Source: Dokdonella sp. (GTDB lineage: Bacteria > Pseudomonadota > Gammaproteobacteria > Xanthomonadales > Rhodanobacteraceae). Taken from it: a DNA stretch of 64,000 bases. Made by a program: the position numbers and the translations under genes. Every line of letters begins with the position of its first letter. The stretch's first letter is position 1. The stretch is from positions 1-64,000 of the forward strand of contig NZ_JAHCAQ010000008.1 of assembly GCF_019634845.1 (NCBI RefSeq), read 5' to 3'. The notes under the pieces were generated by a model. That model made no database searches. It was given only the letters and a program-made list of their open reading frames with translations, and had not been told where the DNA came from. Below are positions 17,503 to 26,229 of the stretch, in pieces.

Positions 17503-20466
17503 TCACGGCGTCGTCGGCGCGATCTTGATGTCGTCGTAATAGATCACGCTGGCGTCATTGGCGAAAAGATCGATCGACCCGATCTTCGCCACACCCGGCA
17601 CATCCTGGCTCGGGAACTGGTTGGTCCACGAGCCCGAATAGAGCAAGGTGTTGTTGTAGTAGAAGCTCTGCAGGTCGGCGTCGAGATCGATGACGAGCTT
17701 GATGTCGACCCACGACCCCTTGATCAGCGTCGCCGAGCCCGGGTTCGCGGCGTCGGTTTCGGCATTGCCGACGGTATTCGTGGCGCTGTCGAAGCTGACC
17801 TGGGTCGACCAGCTGATGATGCCCATGTTGGTGTCCGAGTACGCGTTCTCGAAGATGAAGTAGGACTTGCCCGAGAACGTGGTCGGAATGAACTGCTTGG
17901 CGGTCACGGTCCACGAACCGCTGGCGTAGTCGAACTCGTGGATGAGATCGCTGGCGCCCGCGATCGCGATCGAGTTGGGTGCGCTGACGAACTGTGCGCC
18001 GCTGACGATCGCGCCGGCAGCATTGTCGTTGCCCCAGCCCTTCCAGCCACCCTGCCCTGCGACCTGGCTGTTGGTGGCGTAGCTGTCGAAGTTCTCGATG
18101 AACGACAGGTCGACCGGCGTGCCGTCGTCGAAGCCGTCGGCGAAGATGATGTCGGGTGCCGGGCCACCATTGCCCTTGATCGCGACGCTGAAATGCTGGT
18201 CGGGTGAATGGCCGTTGGCTTCTTCGAACACGAGGAAGCCGAAGCCGATGCTCGTCATGTTGGTGTCGTAGGGCGGACTCACCGTGATCGTCAGCGTCTG
18301 GGTTGCGCCAGGCGCCAACGTGAAGGTCGCCGGCGACACCGACGCCATGATGCCGCCGCTGTTGGCCTGGAACGAGCTGTTCCACGTCGCCTGGGTCGAC
18401 AGCCGGTTCTTCACCACGCGCGTGAACGTGCAGCTCGGCGTGCAGGCGGTGTTGCGCACGGCCGGCAGGTTGAGGTCCTTGACGTTCATCGAGCCACCCG
18501 AGGGGTTGGCCGACAGGAACCGGGCCTTGGTCTCGTCGAGCGTGAAGCCGGCCAGCGCCGCCTTGCCGAGATCGACGCGGCCGCTGCCGACGTCGTCGAT
18601 GTTCCACGGTGAGGTCTCGTCTTCCTTCAGGCCATCAACCTTGGCCGTGGACATCATCGCCGACTTGACTTCCTGCACCGTCCAGTCCGGATGCACCGCA
18701 CGCACGAGGGCGGCGGCACCAGCCACGTGCGGAGTCGCCATCGAGGTGCCGCTCATGAACTCGTAGTCGCCGCTGGTGTGATCGGTGGCGGCATAGATGT
18801 TGACGCCCGGCGCGCTGATGTCGGGCTTGGTGAGGTTGGCCAGCGTGCCCGGCGTCGGGCCGCGGTAGCTGAAGTCGGCAATCACGTCGCCGGTCGTCGT
18901 GCCCACATCGATCGCCTTGACGTCGGCCGTCGAGTCGGTTGCGTGGTCGCCGAGGAAGGCGATGATCGCGTCACCGGCGCTCATGCTGATGCTGTAGTTG
19001 GGCACGGCCGGCGCGGCGTCGGTGTTCATGTTGAGCGAGCCGACCGCGTTGTTGGCGATCACCACGAATTCGGCACCGGCGTTGTAGGCGTTCTGCACCT
19101 TCTCGACGAAGGAACAGGTGCCGCGGCGCACGATCGCGATCGACCCGGTGAAATAACCAGCCGGGAAAGCACCCGACGCGGTACAGCCCAGCAGGTTGGT
19201 CGGGTAGGCCTTGATCGGCTTGCCGGTCCAGTTCGGCGTCGCGCTGGCCGCCGTGTTGCTGCCGGGGTTCAGGGCCACCTGGGTGGCTGCAGTCGGCGGC
19301 GTCACCGGACCGACCACCGACAGGTTGGGACCGACCACCATGTCCTGCGTGCTGGCCGCGACCGTCATCACCCACGGACCACGGTGGTTGACCTTACCGA
19401 CCGGAGTCGTGTCGGTCGAGCGCATGTTGCCGGCAGCGGCCGCCACGAAGATGTCGGCATCGACCGCATCGAGGAACTTGCGGTCGTTGTCGGTCCACGG
19501 GCTGGTACCGCCCGAGATCGAGAAGTTGAGCACGTCGGCGCCATCGGCGATCGCATTGTTGATGCCGGCCGTGATGTCGGCGCCGCCGCAGGTGTCGGTC
19601 GCGCACACCTTGTACTGGTGAACGGTTGCACACGGCGCCACGCCCGACATCGTCATGCCGGTGGGCAGTGCCGGAGCCGGCGACACCGTGTTGTCGATCG
19701 TGTTGCCGGCCACCGTGCTCGAGGTATGCACGCCGTGGCCGTAACCGGCGTTCGCTTCCGGGTTGGGGCCATTGCAGACACCGCCCGTGCCCGTCGTCGA
19801 GCAGTCGACGGCAACCAACTTGGGAGTGCTTGCGCTGAATCCGCAGGCCGCGTCATTGGCGAACGACGGGTGAGCGCTGTTGGTACCGCCGTCGAGGATG
19901 GCGGCGACCAGCCCCTCGCCGCGCGTGGCGCCGGCGGCACCGGTCGGCGTGGCCGAACCGTCCCAGATCTTGTCGGCGCCGATGAAGCGCGGACCACGAT
20001 AGGTGACCTGATGCTCGACGCCGGCCAACTTCACCGAGCGCACCCCGGGCACCCCCGCGATCGCCGCGGCCTCACTGGCCGTGAGTTCGGCGGCAACACC
20101 GTTGTGCGTCACCGCGTAGTGGTGCGTCACGTTGAGGGCATGACCGACCGCGCCCTGCATGAGGCCAATGTAATTGGCACGCGCCGATTCGAGATAGGCG
20201 GCGTAGTTGATCGCCGCCGGAGACTTCATGTCGAGTTTGCGCGATCCGGTCGCCTGCGGCGAGGTGGCCATCAGGCCCTGCACGCCGCCGCGATAGCTCA
20301 CCAGACCTTCTTCGGCGAACGTGATGAGGTAGGACTGCCGTGCCTCGCTCTGCGCCGCCGGGGCGGCCGTGCGCGCCTCGGCCGAGGGCTGAAAAGCCAG
20401 GCCGATCAGCGCCACGCTGACTGCCGAAACGAGTGTCTTGACGCGAAGGGAATTCCCCATGGACAT
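17503..20466 (-). CDS. Secreted S8 (subtilisin-family) serine peptidase with PA domain
   Basis: This is a 987-residue exported protease. A signal peptide (TLVSAVSVALIGLAF, cleavage near AEA) and an I9-like propeptide precede the catalytic domain. The triad is Asp192 (AAILDGGTNSAHP), His244 (GYGHGVHTSS) and Ser575 (MSGTSMATPHVAGAAAL). A protease-associated insert occupies about residues 420-520. After the catalytic domain comes a beta-sandwich, then DIIFADGFD (bases 18127-18153) and a further C-terminal beta-rich domain of about 200 residues with a concanavalin-like look. The start at 20466 is chosen because GGAG lies a few bases upstream. It is probably an extracellular nutrient protease. Confidence 0.92.
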   Translation of the reverse strand: MSMGNSLRVKTLVSAVSVALIGLAFQPSAEARTAAPAAQSEARQSYLITFAEEGLVSYRGGVQGLMATSPQATGSRKLDMKSPAAINYAAYLESARANYIGLMQGAVGHALNVTHHYAVTHNGVAAELTASEAAAIAGVPGVRSVKLAGVEHQVTYRGPRFIGADKIWDGSATPTGAAGATRGEGLVAAILDGGTNSAHPSFANDAACGFSASTPKLVAVDCSTTGTGGVCNGPNPEANAGYGHGVHTSSTVAGNTIDNTVSPAPALPTGMTMSGVAPCATVHQYKVCATDTCGGADITAGINNAIADGADVLNFSISGGTSPWTDNDRKFLDAVDADIFVAAAAGNMRSTDTTPVGKVNHRGPWVMTVAASTQDMVVGPNLSVVGPVTPPTAATQVALNPGSNTAASATPNWTGKPIKAYPTNLLGCTASGAFPAGYFTGSIAIVRRGTCSFVEKVQNAYNAGAEFVVIANNAVGSLNMNTDAAPAVPNYSISMSAGDAIIAFLGDHATDSTADVKAIDVGTTTGDVIADFSYRGPTPGTLANLTKPDISAPGVNIYAATDHTSGDYEFMSGTSMATPHVAGAAALVRAVHPDWTVQEVKSAMMSTAKVDGLKEDETSPWNIDDVGSGRVDLGKAALAGFTLDETKARFLSANPSGGSMNVKDLNLPAVRNTACTPSCTFTRVVKNRLSTQATWNSSFQANSGGIMASVSPATFTLAPGATQTLTITVSPPYDTNMTSIGFGFLVFEEANGHSPDQHFSVAIKGNGGPAPDIIFADGFDDGTPVDLSFIENFDSYATNSQVAGQGGWKGWGNDNAAGAIVSGAQFVSAPNSIAIAGASDLIHEFDYASGSWTVTAKQFIPTTFSGKSYFIFENAYSDTNMGIISWSTQVSFDSATNTVGNAETDAANPGSATLIKGSWVDIKLVIDLDADLQSFYYNNTLLYSGSWTNQFPSQDVPGVAKIGSIDLFANDASVIYYDDIKIAPTTP

Positions 20467-20782
20467 GTTCTCCACCAAGTCGATACAGACAAAAATCGAA
20501 TGCCCCCCGGACAGGAGAGCATTTCGGGCGATGCAAGGATTGCGGCAACGGGCGCGGCGTCGGCGACACCACGCATCGCCGCCTTATAACATGCTGAACT
20601 GCAACTTAAAACGTCACCCGCAGCAAAACGGCGGCGTATGGTGTTCGGTCGCGCGAACCTTGGCGCGAACCTCACAAGCGGTCGTCGCCGGCATCGGCGC
20701 CGGCAGCGCCAAGCCGCCGCGCGCCTTGCGTCGGGCCCGGCCTCGGCTGCATCATCGCCCGATTAAGGATTAAACCCGCCCC
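20467..20782. other. Divergent intergenic region, 316 bases
   Basis: No gene is seen. The region separates the minus-strand peptidase from the plus-strand phosphatase and contains the candidate peptidase promoter near 20583-20611. No other structure was identified. Confidence 0.4.
20583..20611 (-). promoter_or_regulatory. Candidate promoter of the S8 peptidase gene
   Basis: On the minus strand TTTTAA (20606-20611) and TATAAG (20583-20588) are separated by 17 bases. The transcript would have a leader of about 110 bases. The AT-rich patch stands out in otherwise GC-rich DNA, but the -35 box is weak. Confidence 0.4.
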
Positions 20783-21493
20783 GTGCGCATGATCGAGTTT
20801 GGACACAGCACCCACGTCGGCCTGCGCCGCGAGCACAACGAGGACACCTACCAGGCCGATCCCGCATTGGGCCTGTGGCTGGTGGCCGACGGCATGGGTG
20901 GGCACGAGCACGGCGAGGTCGCCAGCGCCATTGCGCGCGACACCGTGACCCGCGAGGTGGCCAGCGGCACCGAACTCGTGCGCGCGATCCAATTGGCCGA
21001 CGAAGAGATCATCCGCCACTCGACGCGACGCTCCGAAGCGCTGCCGATGGGCACGACGATCGCGGCCGTGCGCGTGGCCAAGGGCGACGGGTACGAGGTG
21101 GCCTGGGTCGGCGACAGCCGCATCTACCTGTGGGACGGCGAACTGCGGCAGCTCTCGCAAGACCACTCCTACGTGCAGGAACTCATCGCGCAAGGCGCGA
21201 TCACTGCCGAACAGGCGCGCAACCATCCGCATCGCAACGTGGTGACGCAGGCGCTGGGCGTGACCGACCCGCAGGCACTGCGCGTGGAAAGCGTGCGCGG
21301 CGAGTTCAAACCCGGCATGCAACTTCTGCTGTGCAGCGACGGGCTCACCGAAGAGGTCAAGGATCCGGCCATCGCCGAAATCCTCGCGCGCAGCGACCTG
21401 GGCGCACAGGAATGTGTCGATCACCTGATCCTGGCTGCACTCGATGGCGGTGGGTCGGACAACGTCACCGTGGTGCTCGTGCGCAAGGTCTGA
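20783..21493 (+). CDS. PP2C-family serine/threonine protein phosphatase
   Basis: This is a 236-residue Mn/Mg-dependent phosphatase of the bacterial Stp type. All metal-binding motifs are visible: THVGLRREHNEDTY, LWLVADGMGGHEHGE, MGTTIAAVRV, VGDSRIYLWDG, LLCSDGLTEEV and GGGSDNVTVVLV. The GTG at 20783 lies 13 bases after AAGGA; an ATG two codons later (20789) is the alternative. No partner kinase gene is next to it. The substrate is unknown. Confidence 0.9.
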   Translation: MRMIEFGHSTHVGLRREHNEDTYQADPALGLWLVADGMGGHEHGEVASAIARDTVTREVASGTELVRAIQLADEEIIRHSTRRSEALPMGTTIAAVRVAKGDGYEVAWVGDSRIYLWDGELRQLSQDHSYVQELIAQGAITAEQARNHPHRNVVTQALGVTDPQALRVESVRGEFKPGMQLLLCSDGLTEEVKDPAIAEILARSDLGAQECVDHLILAALDGGGSDNVTVVLVRKV

Positions 21494-21502
21494 CGTCGAG
21501 CG

Positions 21503-22201
21503 TTACTCGCGCCGCCACACGCACTGGCCCTTGGCCACCTTGTCGATGACCGCCAGGCGCGCCTCGTGCAGGGCCAACTCGGCCTCGCTGGCGCGCAGCA
21601 GCATCGGCCGCGCACCCACGTGGAACGAAGCCCGGCGTGCCACCGGAGTGTCGCCGGCCTCGTCACCGAAGCCGAGCGCACCCTGTCCCGCCGTGAGCGC
21701 AAGATAGACCTCCACCAGCAGGTTCGCATCGAGCAAGGCGCCATGTTGTTGGCGATGGCTGTTGTCGACATCCAGTCGCTTGCACAGCGCATCGAGGCTG
21801 TTGCGCTGTCCCGGGAATTTCTCGCGCGCCAGTTCCAGCGTATCGATGACCGGGTTGCGCTGCGCCAGCCGGATCTGCTCCATGCCGGCGCGCGCGAACT
21901 CGGCGTCGAGGAAGGCGATATCGAAACCCGCGTTGTGGGCGATGAGCTCGGCGCCGTCGATGAAGGCGAGAAACTCGGCGGCGACCTGCGCGAACTTCGG
22001 CTTGTCGCGCAGCGACTCGTCGCTGATTCCGGTCACCGCGCGCGCGCCTTCGTCGATCGCACGCTCGGGATTGAGCCAGGTGTGGAAGTCGCGTCCGGTA
22101 CGCCGGCGCTGCACCAATTCGACGCAGCCGATCTCAACCACGCGGTGGCCGCGCTGCACTTCCAGGCCGGTGGTTTCGGTATCGAGTACGACCTGCCTCA
22201 T
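21503..22201 (-). CDS. dnaQ: DNA polymerase III epsilon subunit (proofreading exonuclease)
   Basis: The 232-residue DEDDh 3'-5' exonuclease proofreads for the replicative polymerase. Metal ligands Asp7 and Glu9 are in VVLDTETTG, the second motif is [16 protein letters not shown], and the catalytic His is in [17 protein letters not shown]. The C-terminal tail is probably the clamp/alpha-binding part. Its ATG overlaps the rnhA stop; the operon order is methyltransferase, rnhA, dnaQ, on the minus strand. Confidence 0.95.
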   Translation of the reverse strand: MRQVVLDTETTGLEVQRGHRVVEIGCVELVQRRRTGRDFHTWLNPERAIDEGARAVTGISDESLRDKPKFAQVAAEFLAFIDGAELIAHNAGFDIAFLDAEFARAGMEQIRLAQRNPVIDTLELAREKFPGQRNSLDALCKRLDVDNSHRQQHGALLDANLLVEVYLALTAGQGALGFGDEAGDTPVARRASFHVGARPMLLRASEAELALHEARLAVIDKVAKGQCVWRRE

Positions 22202-22662
22202 GGCTCGCTCCCCATCGTGGCGAATGTCTGCGCGGCCGTGCGTGCGAGCACGTCGACGCGTTCGTTGTCGTCATGTCCGGCATGGCCCTTGACCCAATGC
22301 CAGCGCACCGCGTGCGACGCCAGCGCGGTCGACAGGCGCTCCCATAGGTCGCGGTTCTTGACCGGCTGGCGATCGCTCGTGCGCCAACCATTGGCGCGCC
22401 AGCGCGCCATCCACTCCTCGACACCGCGCTTGACGTACTGCGAGTCGGTGGTGAGATCGACCGTGCACGGGCGCTTGAGTGCCTCGAGCCCGGCGATCGC
22501 CGCCATGAGCTCCATGCGATTGTTGGTGGTCTGCGCCTCGCCGCCGCTGAGCTCGCGCTCGTGCGGCCCCGCGCGCAGCAGCGCGGCCCAGCCGCCAGGG
22601 CCAGGATTGCCCAGGCACGCGCCATCGGTGAACAGCTCGACGCGGTCGCGCGCGCTCGTCAT
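22198..22662 (-). CDS. rnhA: Ribonuclease HI
   Basis: This is a 154-residue RNase H that removes RNA from RNA-DNA hybrids. The DEDD active site is visible: Asp13 in [16 protein letters not shown], Glu in [10 protein letters not shown], Asp in [13 protein letters not shown], and the last Asp in [12 protein letters not shown]. It overlaps the methyltransferase gene upstream and dnaQ downstream by ATGA junctions, so the three are co-translated. The rnhA-dnaQ linkage is widely conserved in gammaproteobacteria. Confidence 0.96.
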   Translation of the reverse strand: MTSARDRVELFTDGACLGNPGPGGWAALLRAGPHERELSGGEAQTTNNRMELMAAIAGLEALKRPCTVDLTTDSQYVKRGVEEWMARWRANGWRTSDRQPVKNRDLWERLSTALASHAVRWHWVKGHAGHDDNERVDVLARTAAQTFATMGSEP

Positions 22663-23345
22663 GCGCTGCTGCGCCGGCTGGGCAGCGCCAGCGAGGGTCG
22701 CGCCGCCACCTGCGGGCGCCGCCGCCGCGGCCGCAGCGGCGTCAGGATCGTCTGCCGCTTGCTCGCCACGACGCGCCACACTGCACGCAACGGCGCCAAC
22801 GCACCGTCGTCGACGCCCTGCGAGGGCCAGCACGAACCCAGGGTCGTTGCCGGACCGACTTCGAGCCCGGCGCCGGCCAGCAATCGGCGCACGCTTTCGG
22901 TGCGGCTCGCGGTCGGCGCTGCGAGTCCGCCGCGTGCCTGCCAATGCAGCCACGCCAGCCACGGACTCCAACGGTTGAAACCCAACCAGAGCAAGCTGCC
23001 GCCCGGCACCAGCACGCGGGCAAGTTCCGCCGGCAGCCCGTGCGCGGCCGGCAACACATCGCCGACGTGCTGCACGACCACGAACTGGAACGCATCACCC
23101 TCGAATGGCAGCGCGTCGGCGGCGCAGGTCACATCGCCGCCGAGCAGGCCATCGAGCGCATGCAGGCGCACCGCGCGCAGGTGGCCGACGTCGAGTTCGA
23201 GCCCACGCTGCGCCGCGCCTGGCTGCAGCACGAGGGCACGTCCGGCCGGTCGTTGCCGCGCGAGCTCGGGCACGCACGCCAGCTCGGCCTGCAGCAGCGC
23301 GCTCGTCTGCGGAAGTGCGAACAGGTTGTCGGGGCCAACGATCAC
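22659..23345 (-). CDS. Class I SAM-dependent methyltransferase-like protein (YafS-like position)
   Basis: This is a 228-residue protein with a methyltransferase core: a degenerate SAM loop ([13 protein letters not shown]), [20 protein letters not shown] and [23 protein letters not shown]. An Arg-rich tail follows. The start is the GTG at 23345; there is no in-frame ATG in the right place. Its position between gloB and rnhA matches E. coli yafS, a methyltransferase of unknown substrate. The divergent gloB gene starts about 100 bases away. Confidence 0.8.
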   Translation of the reverse strand: MIVGPDNLFALPQTSALLQAELACVPELARQRPAGRALVLQPGAAQRGLELDVGHLRAVRLHALDGLLGGDVTCAADALPFEGDAFQFVVVQHVGDVLPAAHGLPAELARVLVPGGSLLWLGFNRWSPWLAWLHWQARGGLAAPTASRTESVRRLLAGAGLEVGPATTLGSCWPSQGVDDGALAPLRAVWRVVASKRQTILTPLRPRRRRPQVAARPSLALPSRRSSA

Positions 23346-23446
23346 GGGCAGGCATCCGGATTGCAGCGCACAGTGTAACGCGGACGCAGCGCGCCTAACG
23401 CGAGCTTAACGATTGCGCCGTGGCCGGCACCTATAGTCCGCCGCCT

Positions 23447-24208
23447 ATGTCACTGCTCGCCCTGCCCGCTCTCGCCGACAACTACATCTGGCTGTGCGCC
23501 GATGCGGCCGGCAACGCGCTCGTGGTCGATCCGGGCGCAGCGGCACCCGTGCAGACGGCGTTGGCGCAGCGGGGTTGGTGCCTGCGCGCGATCGTGCTCA
23601 CCCATCATCACGCCGATCACATCGGCGGCGCCGCACAGCTGGCCGATGCCACCGGCGCGCCGATCCACGCCCCCGTCGACGCGCGCATCGGCCGCGCCGA
23701 TGTGCGCGTGGCCGACGGCGACCGCATCGAGCTGACGGGCGGTGCACTCGCCCTCGACGTGATCGCGGTACCGGGCCACACCATGACCCATCTCGCCTAC
23801 GTCGGGCCTGATCTGCTGTTCTGCGGCGATACGCTGTTCAGCGTCGGCTGTGGCCGGATGTTCGAGGGCACACCCACGCAGATGCTGGCCTCGCTCGATC
23901 GGCTGGCCGCACTGCCGGGCACCACCCGGCTGTGCTGCGGCCACGAGTACACGCTCGCCAACTGCGCCTTCGCGCGCAGCATCGAGCCCGGCAATGCGGC
24001 GCTCGCCGCGCGCGAGGCCGCAGTGCGCGAATTGCGCGCACGCGGCGAGCCGAGCCTGCCCTCGACGCTGGCCGACGAGCTTGCCTGCAATCCGTTCCTG
24101 CGCGTGGATGCGGCCGCCATCGTCGCGGCGATTCCCGCCACCTCGCGTGTGGAGCGCTTCGCGCAGTTGCGCCGCCGCAAGGACGAGTTCCGGGGCGCTT
24201 CGACATGA
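23447..24208 (+). CDS. gloB: Hydroxyacylglutathione hydrolase (glyoxalase II)
   Basis: The 253-residue metallo-beta-lactamase-fold enzyme hydrolyses S-lactoylglutathione in methylglyoxal detoxification. The dinuclear metal motif THHHADHIGG is at residues 52-61; further ligands are in VIAVPGHTMTHLAY and LLFCGDTLFSVGCGR, and the C-terminal CGHEYTLAN block is present. A TATAGT box (23432-23437) ends ten bases before the ATG, so the mRNA may be nearly leaderless. The stop overlaps the mltD start. Confidence 0.94.
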   Translation: MSLLALPALADNYIWLCADAAGNALVVDPGAAAPVQTALAQRGWCLRAIVLTHHHADHIGGAAQLADATGAPIHAPVDARIGRADVRVADGDRIELTGGALALDVIAVPGHTMTHLAYVGPDLLFCGDTLFSVGCGRMFEGTPTQMLASLDRLAALPGTTRLCCGHEYTLANCAFARSIEPGNAALAAREAAVRELRARGEPSLPSTLADELACNPFLRVDAAAIVAAIPATSRVERFAQLRRRKDEFRGAST

Positions 24209-25608
24209 AGGCCACGCGAGCGCCATTGCTGGCCACGCTGGCCGCGTCGTTGGCGCTGCTGCTCGTCGCCTGCGCACCGAACGCGCCGCGCGTCGCGGCG
24301 CCGACGGCCAGCGTGATCGAAGCGGCACCGTTGCCGGCGCCGGAACCCGCCAGCAAGCCCGCGCCGCCGGCAGCCAGCGCGGCCGACGCCGACCCGCCGT
24401 GGTCGCGCCTGCGCCAGCAATTCCAGATGCAGCGCTGCGACTATCGGCCACAGGTGCAGCACTGGCTGCGCGCCTACACGCGATCGCCGCGTCATTTCCA
24501 GGCCAGCTGGGAACAGGCCTTGCCATTCGTGCAACTGGTCACCGACGAGGTGGTCGCACGCAACCTGCCCGGCGAATTTGCGATGTTGCCCTTCGTCGAG
24601 AGCGACTACCAGCCACTCGCGCCACGCGGCAACGGCGCTGGTGGCATGTGGCAGTTCATGCCCGCCACCGCACGCCTGCAGGGACTCGCCGTCGGCCGCG
24701 ACTACGACGCGCGCCTCGACGCGCTGGCCTCGACGCGCGCGGCGCTCGACCTCATCGGCATCTATTACGAGAAATTCGGCGACTGGCGCCTGGCCGACCT
24801 GGCCTACAATGCCGGCGAGTTCCGCGTGCGCAAGCTGCTCGGCGAACGCGACGGCAGCACGCTCAACGCCGACGACCTGGGCCAGCTGCGCCTGGACAAG
24901 GTCAGCCACGATCACCTGGACCGCCTGCTCGCGCTCGCCTGCATCATCGAGGACCCGGCCCGCTTCGGACTGAAGCTGCCGCAGGCCAGCGCGGCCACGC
25001 GTCTGGTTGCGCTCGAGCTCGACGCCCCGCTCGACCTGCGCGTCGCGGCGCGCCTGGCCGGGCTGCCGACCGATGCAGTGCGCCGCTGGAACGCGGCCTA
25101 CCGCCACGACCGCATGGCCGCGGCCGCGCCGCTGCGCCTGCTGCTGCCGCAGGATCGTGTCGAGCGCTTCGAGGCCGCCTTGCCGGCGATTCCCGCCGAG
25201 TTGCGCAACGATTGGCACGAGGAAGTGGCCGGACGCAGCGGCCGCCTCGATGCCTGGGCCAGCACGGCCGGCATTCCCGCCGAGGCGCTCGCCGCCGCCA
25301 ACGCGCTGGCGGTCGATGCCAGCGTGAGCCATCGCACGCGATTGCTGCTGCCCGGGCGCGAAATGCAGCGCTCGGCGCGCGCGAGCACGGGCGATGGCGG
25401 CGCCATCCACGTCGTCGCCGCCGGCGACACGCTGTGGAGCATTGCGCGGCGCCATGACCTGTCGCTGCATCGGCTGCGCGAGCTGAATCCCCATGCGCTG
25501 GGCACGCTGCGCATCGGCATGCGCCTGCGGCTGGCCGACGATGCCGCCACGGTCGATGCGGCCGCGCCGGGCGAGGCACTGCCGACGCGCGCAGGCGCCA
25601 GCCCATGA
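24205..25608 (+). CDS. mltD: Membrane-bound lytic murein transglycosylase D-like lipoprotein
   Basis: This 467-residue lytic transglycosylase cleaves peptidoglycan glycan strands. The N-terminus is a lipoprotein signal (LALLLVACAP). The family 1D SLT domain has catalytic Glu132 in LPFVESDYQPLA, with GAGGMWQFMPATARLQGL and LADLAYNAGEFRV following. A single LysM domain lies at about residues 401-445 (HVVAAGDTLWSIARRHDLSL). E. coli MltD has two LysM units. It is coupled to gloB upstream and to a small secreted protein downstream. Confidence 0.92.
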   Translation: MKATRAPLLATLAASLALLLVACAPNAPRVAAPTASVIEAAPLPAPEPASKPAPPAASAADADPPWSRLRQQFQMQRCDYRPQVQHWLRAYTRSPRHFQASWEQALPFVQLVTDEVVARNLPGEFAMLPFVESDYQPLAPRGNGAGGMWQFMPATARLQGLAVGRDYDARLDALASTRAALDLIGIYYEKFGDWRLADLAYNAGEFRVRKLLGERDGSTLNADDLGQLRLDKVSHDHLDRLLALACIIEDPARFGLKLPQASAATRLVALELDAPLDLRVAARLAGLPTDAVRRWNAAYRHDRMAAAAPLRLLLPQDRVERFEAALPAIPAELRNDWHEEVAGRSGRLDAWASTAGIPAEALAAANALAVDASVSHRTRLLLPGREMQRSARASTGDGGAIHVVAAGDTLWSIARRHDLSLHRLRELNPHALGTLRIGMRLRLADDAATVDAAAPGEALPTRAGASP

Positions 25609-26138
25609 CCGGCCGCGGCGTGCTGGTGCTGGCGCTGCTCGCCATGCCGGCCCTGCCCGCGCGCGCCGTCGAAGCCTATGCGCTGGAGGGACTGCTCCTG
25701 CTGCAGCCCGAGCAGGTGCTGCGCGAACGCGTCATCGATGGCGCCGCCGCCATGACTGACTATGTACGCGCCATCGGCACGGCCGCAGACCAGGTGATCT
25801 CCGCCGCCCCCCAGCCGCAGCGCGCGACCAGCGGCTACATCGTGCTCGCGGTGCGGCCCGGCGGGCGCAGCAAGGTGTGGCTCGACCTGTGGCCCCGGTT
25901 GCCCGCGCGTACCGAACAGGAACTCACCGCCGCGCTCGGCAAGGTGCCGCCGTTTGCGGTCGCGCGCGGCAGCGTGGTGTTCGCGCTCAGCATCAGCACC
26001 TGGGGCGCGGCGCCCACCACCCAGTCCCAGCCGCGCCCGGACGAGTGGACGCGCGCCCTGCGCGAGCTGGGCGGACCGGCGCACAGCGAGGCCGTGGTCG
26101 ACGCGGTGTGGCCGGCACCGGAGTCAACCGCGCATTGA
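25605..26138 (+). CDS. Secreted hypothetical protein
   Basis: This 177-residue protein has a signal peptide (VLVLALLAMPALPARA). The mature part has no family I recognise. It has mixed alpha/beta character, with blocks such as SGYIVLAVRPGGRSKVWLDLWP and VVFALSISTWG. The ATG overlaps the mltD stop, so it is made together with MltD and GloB and probably acts in the periplasm. No function is assigned. Confidence 0.75.
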   Translation: MTGRGVLVLALLAMPALPARAVEAYALEGLLLLQPEQVLRERVIDGAAAMTDYVRAIGTAADQVISAAPQPQRATSGYIVLAVRPGGRSKVWLDLWPRLPARTEQELTAALGKVPPFAVARGSVVFALSISTWGAAPTTQSQPRPDEWTRALRELGGPAHSEAVVDAVWPAPESTAH

Positions 26139-26229
26139 GACCACGAGGTCGTCGGCCGCGGCCGGTATCTGGCAGTCAGGCTCGACCGCAGCCGATGCCC
26201 GGCAGCGCCGTGCACGCACATGCGACCGC

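Noticed and set aside
18691..20589. 632-codon open frame antisense to the first S8 peptidase
   Set aside because: Shadow of the peptidase gene; no protein features.
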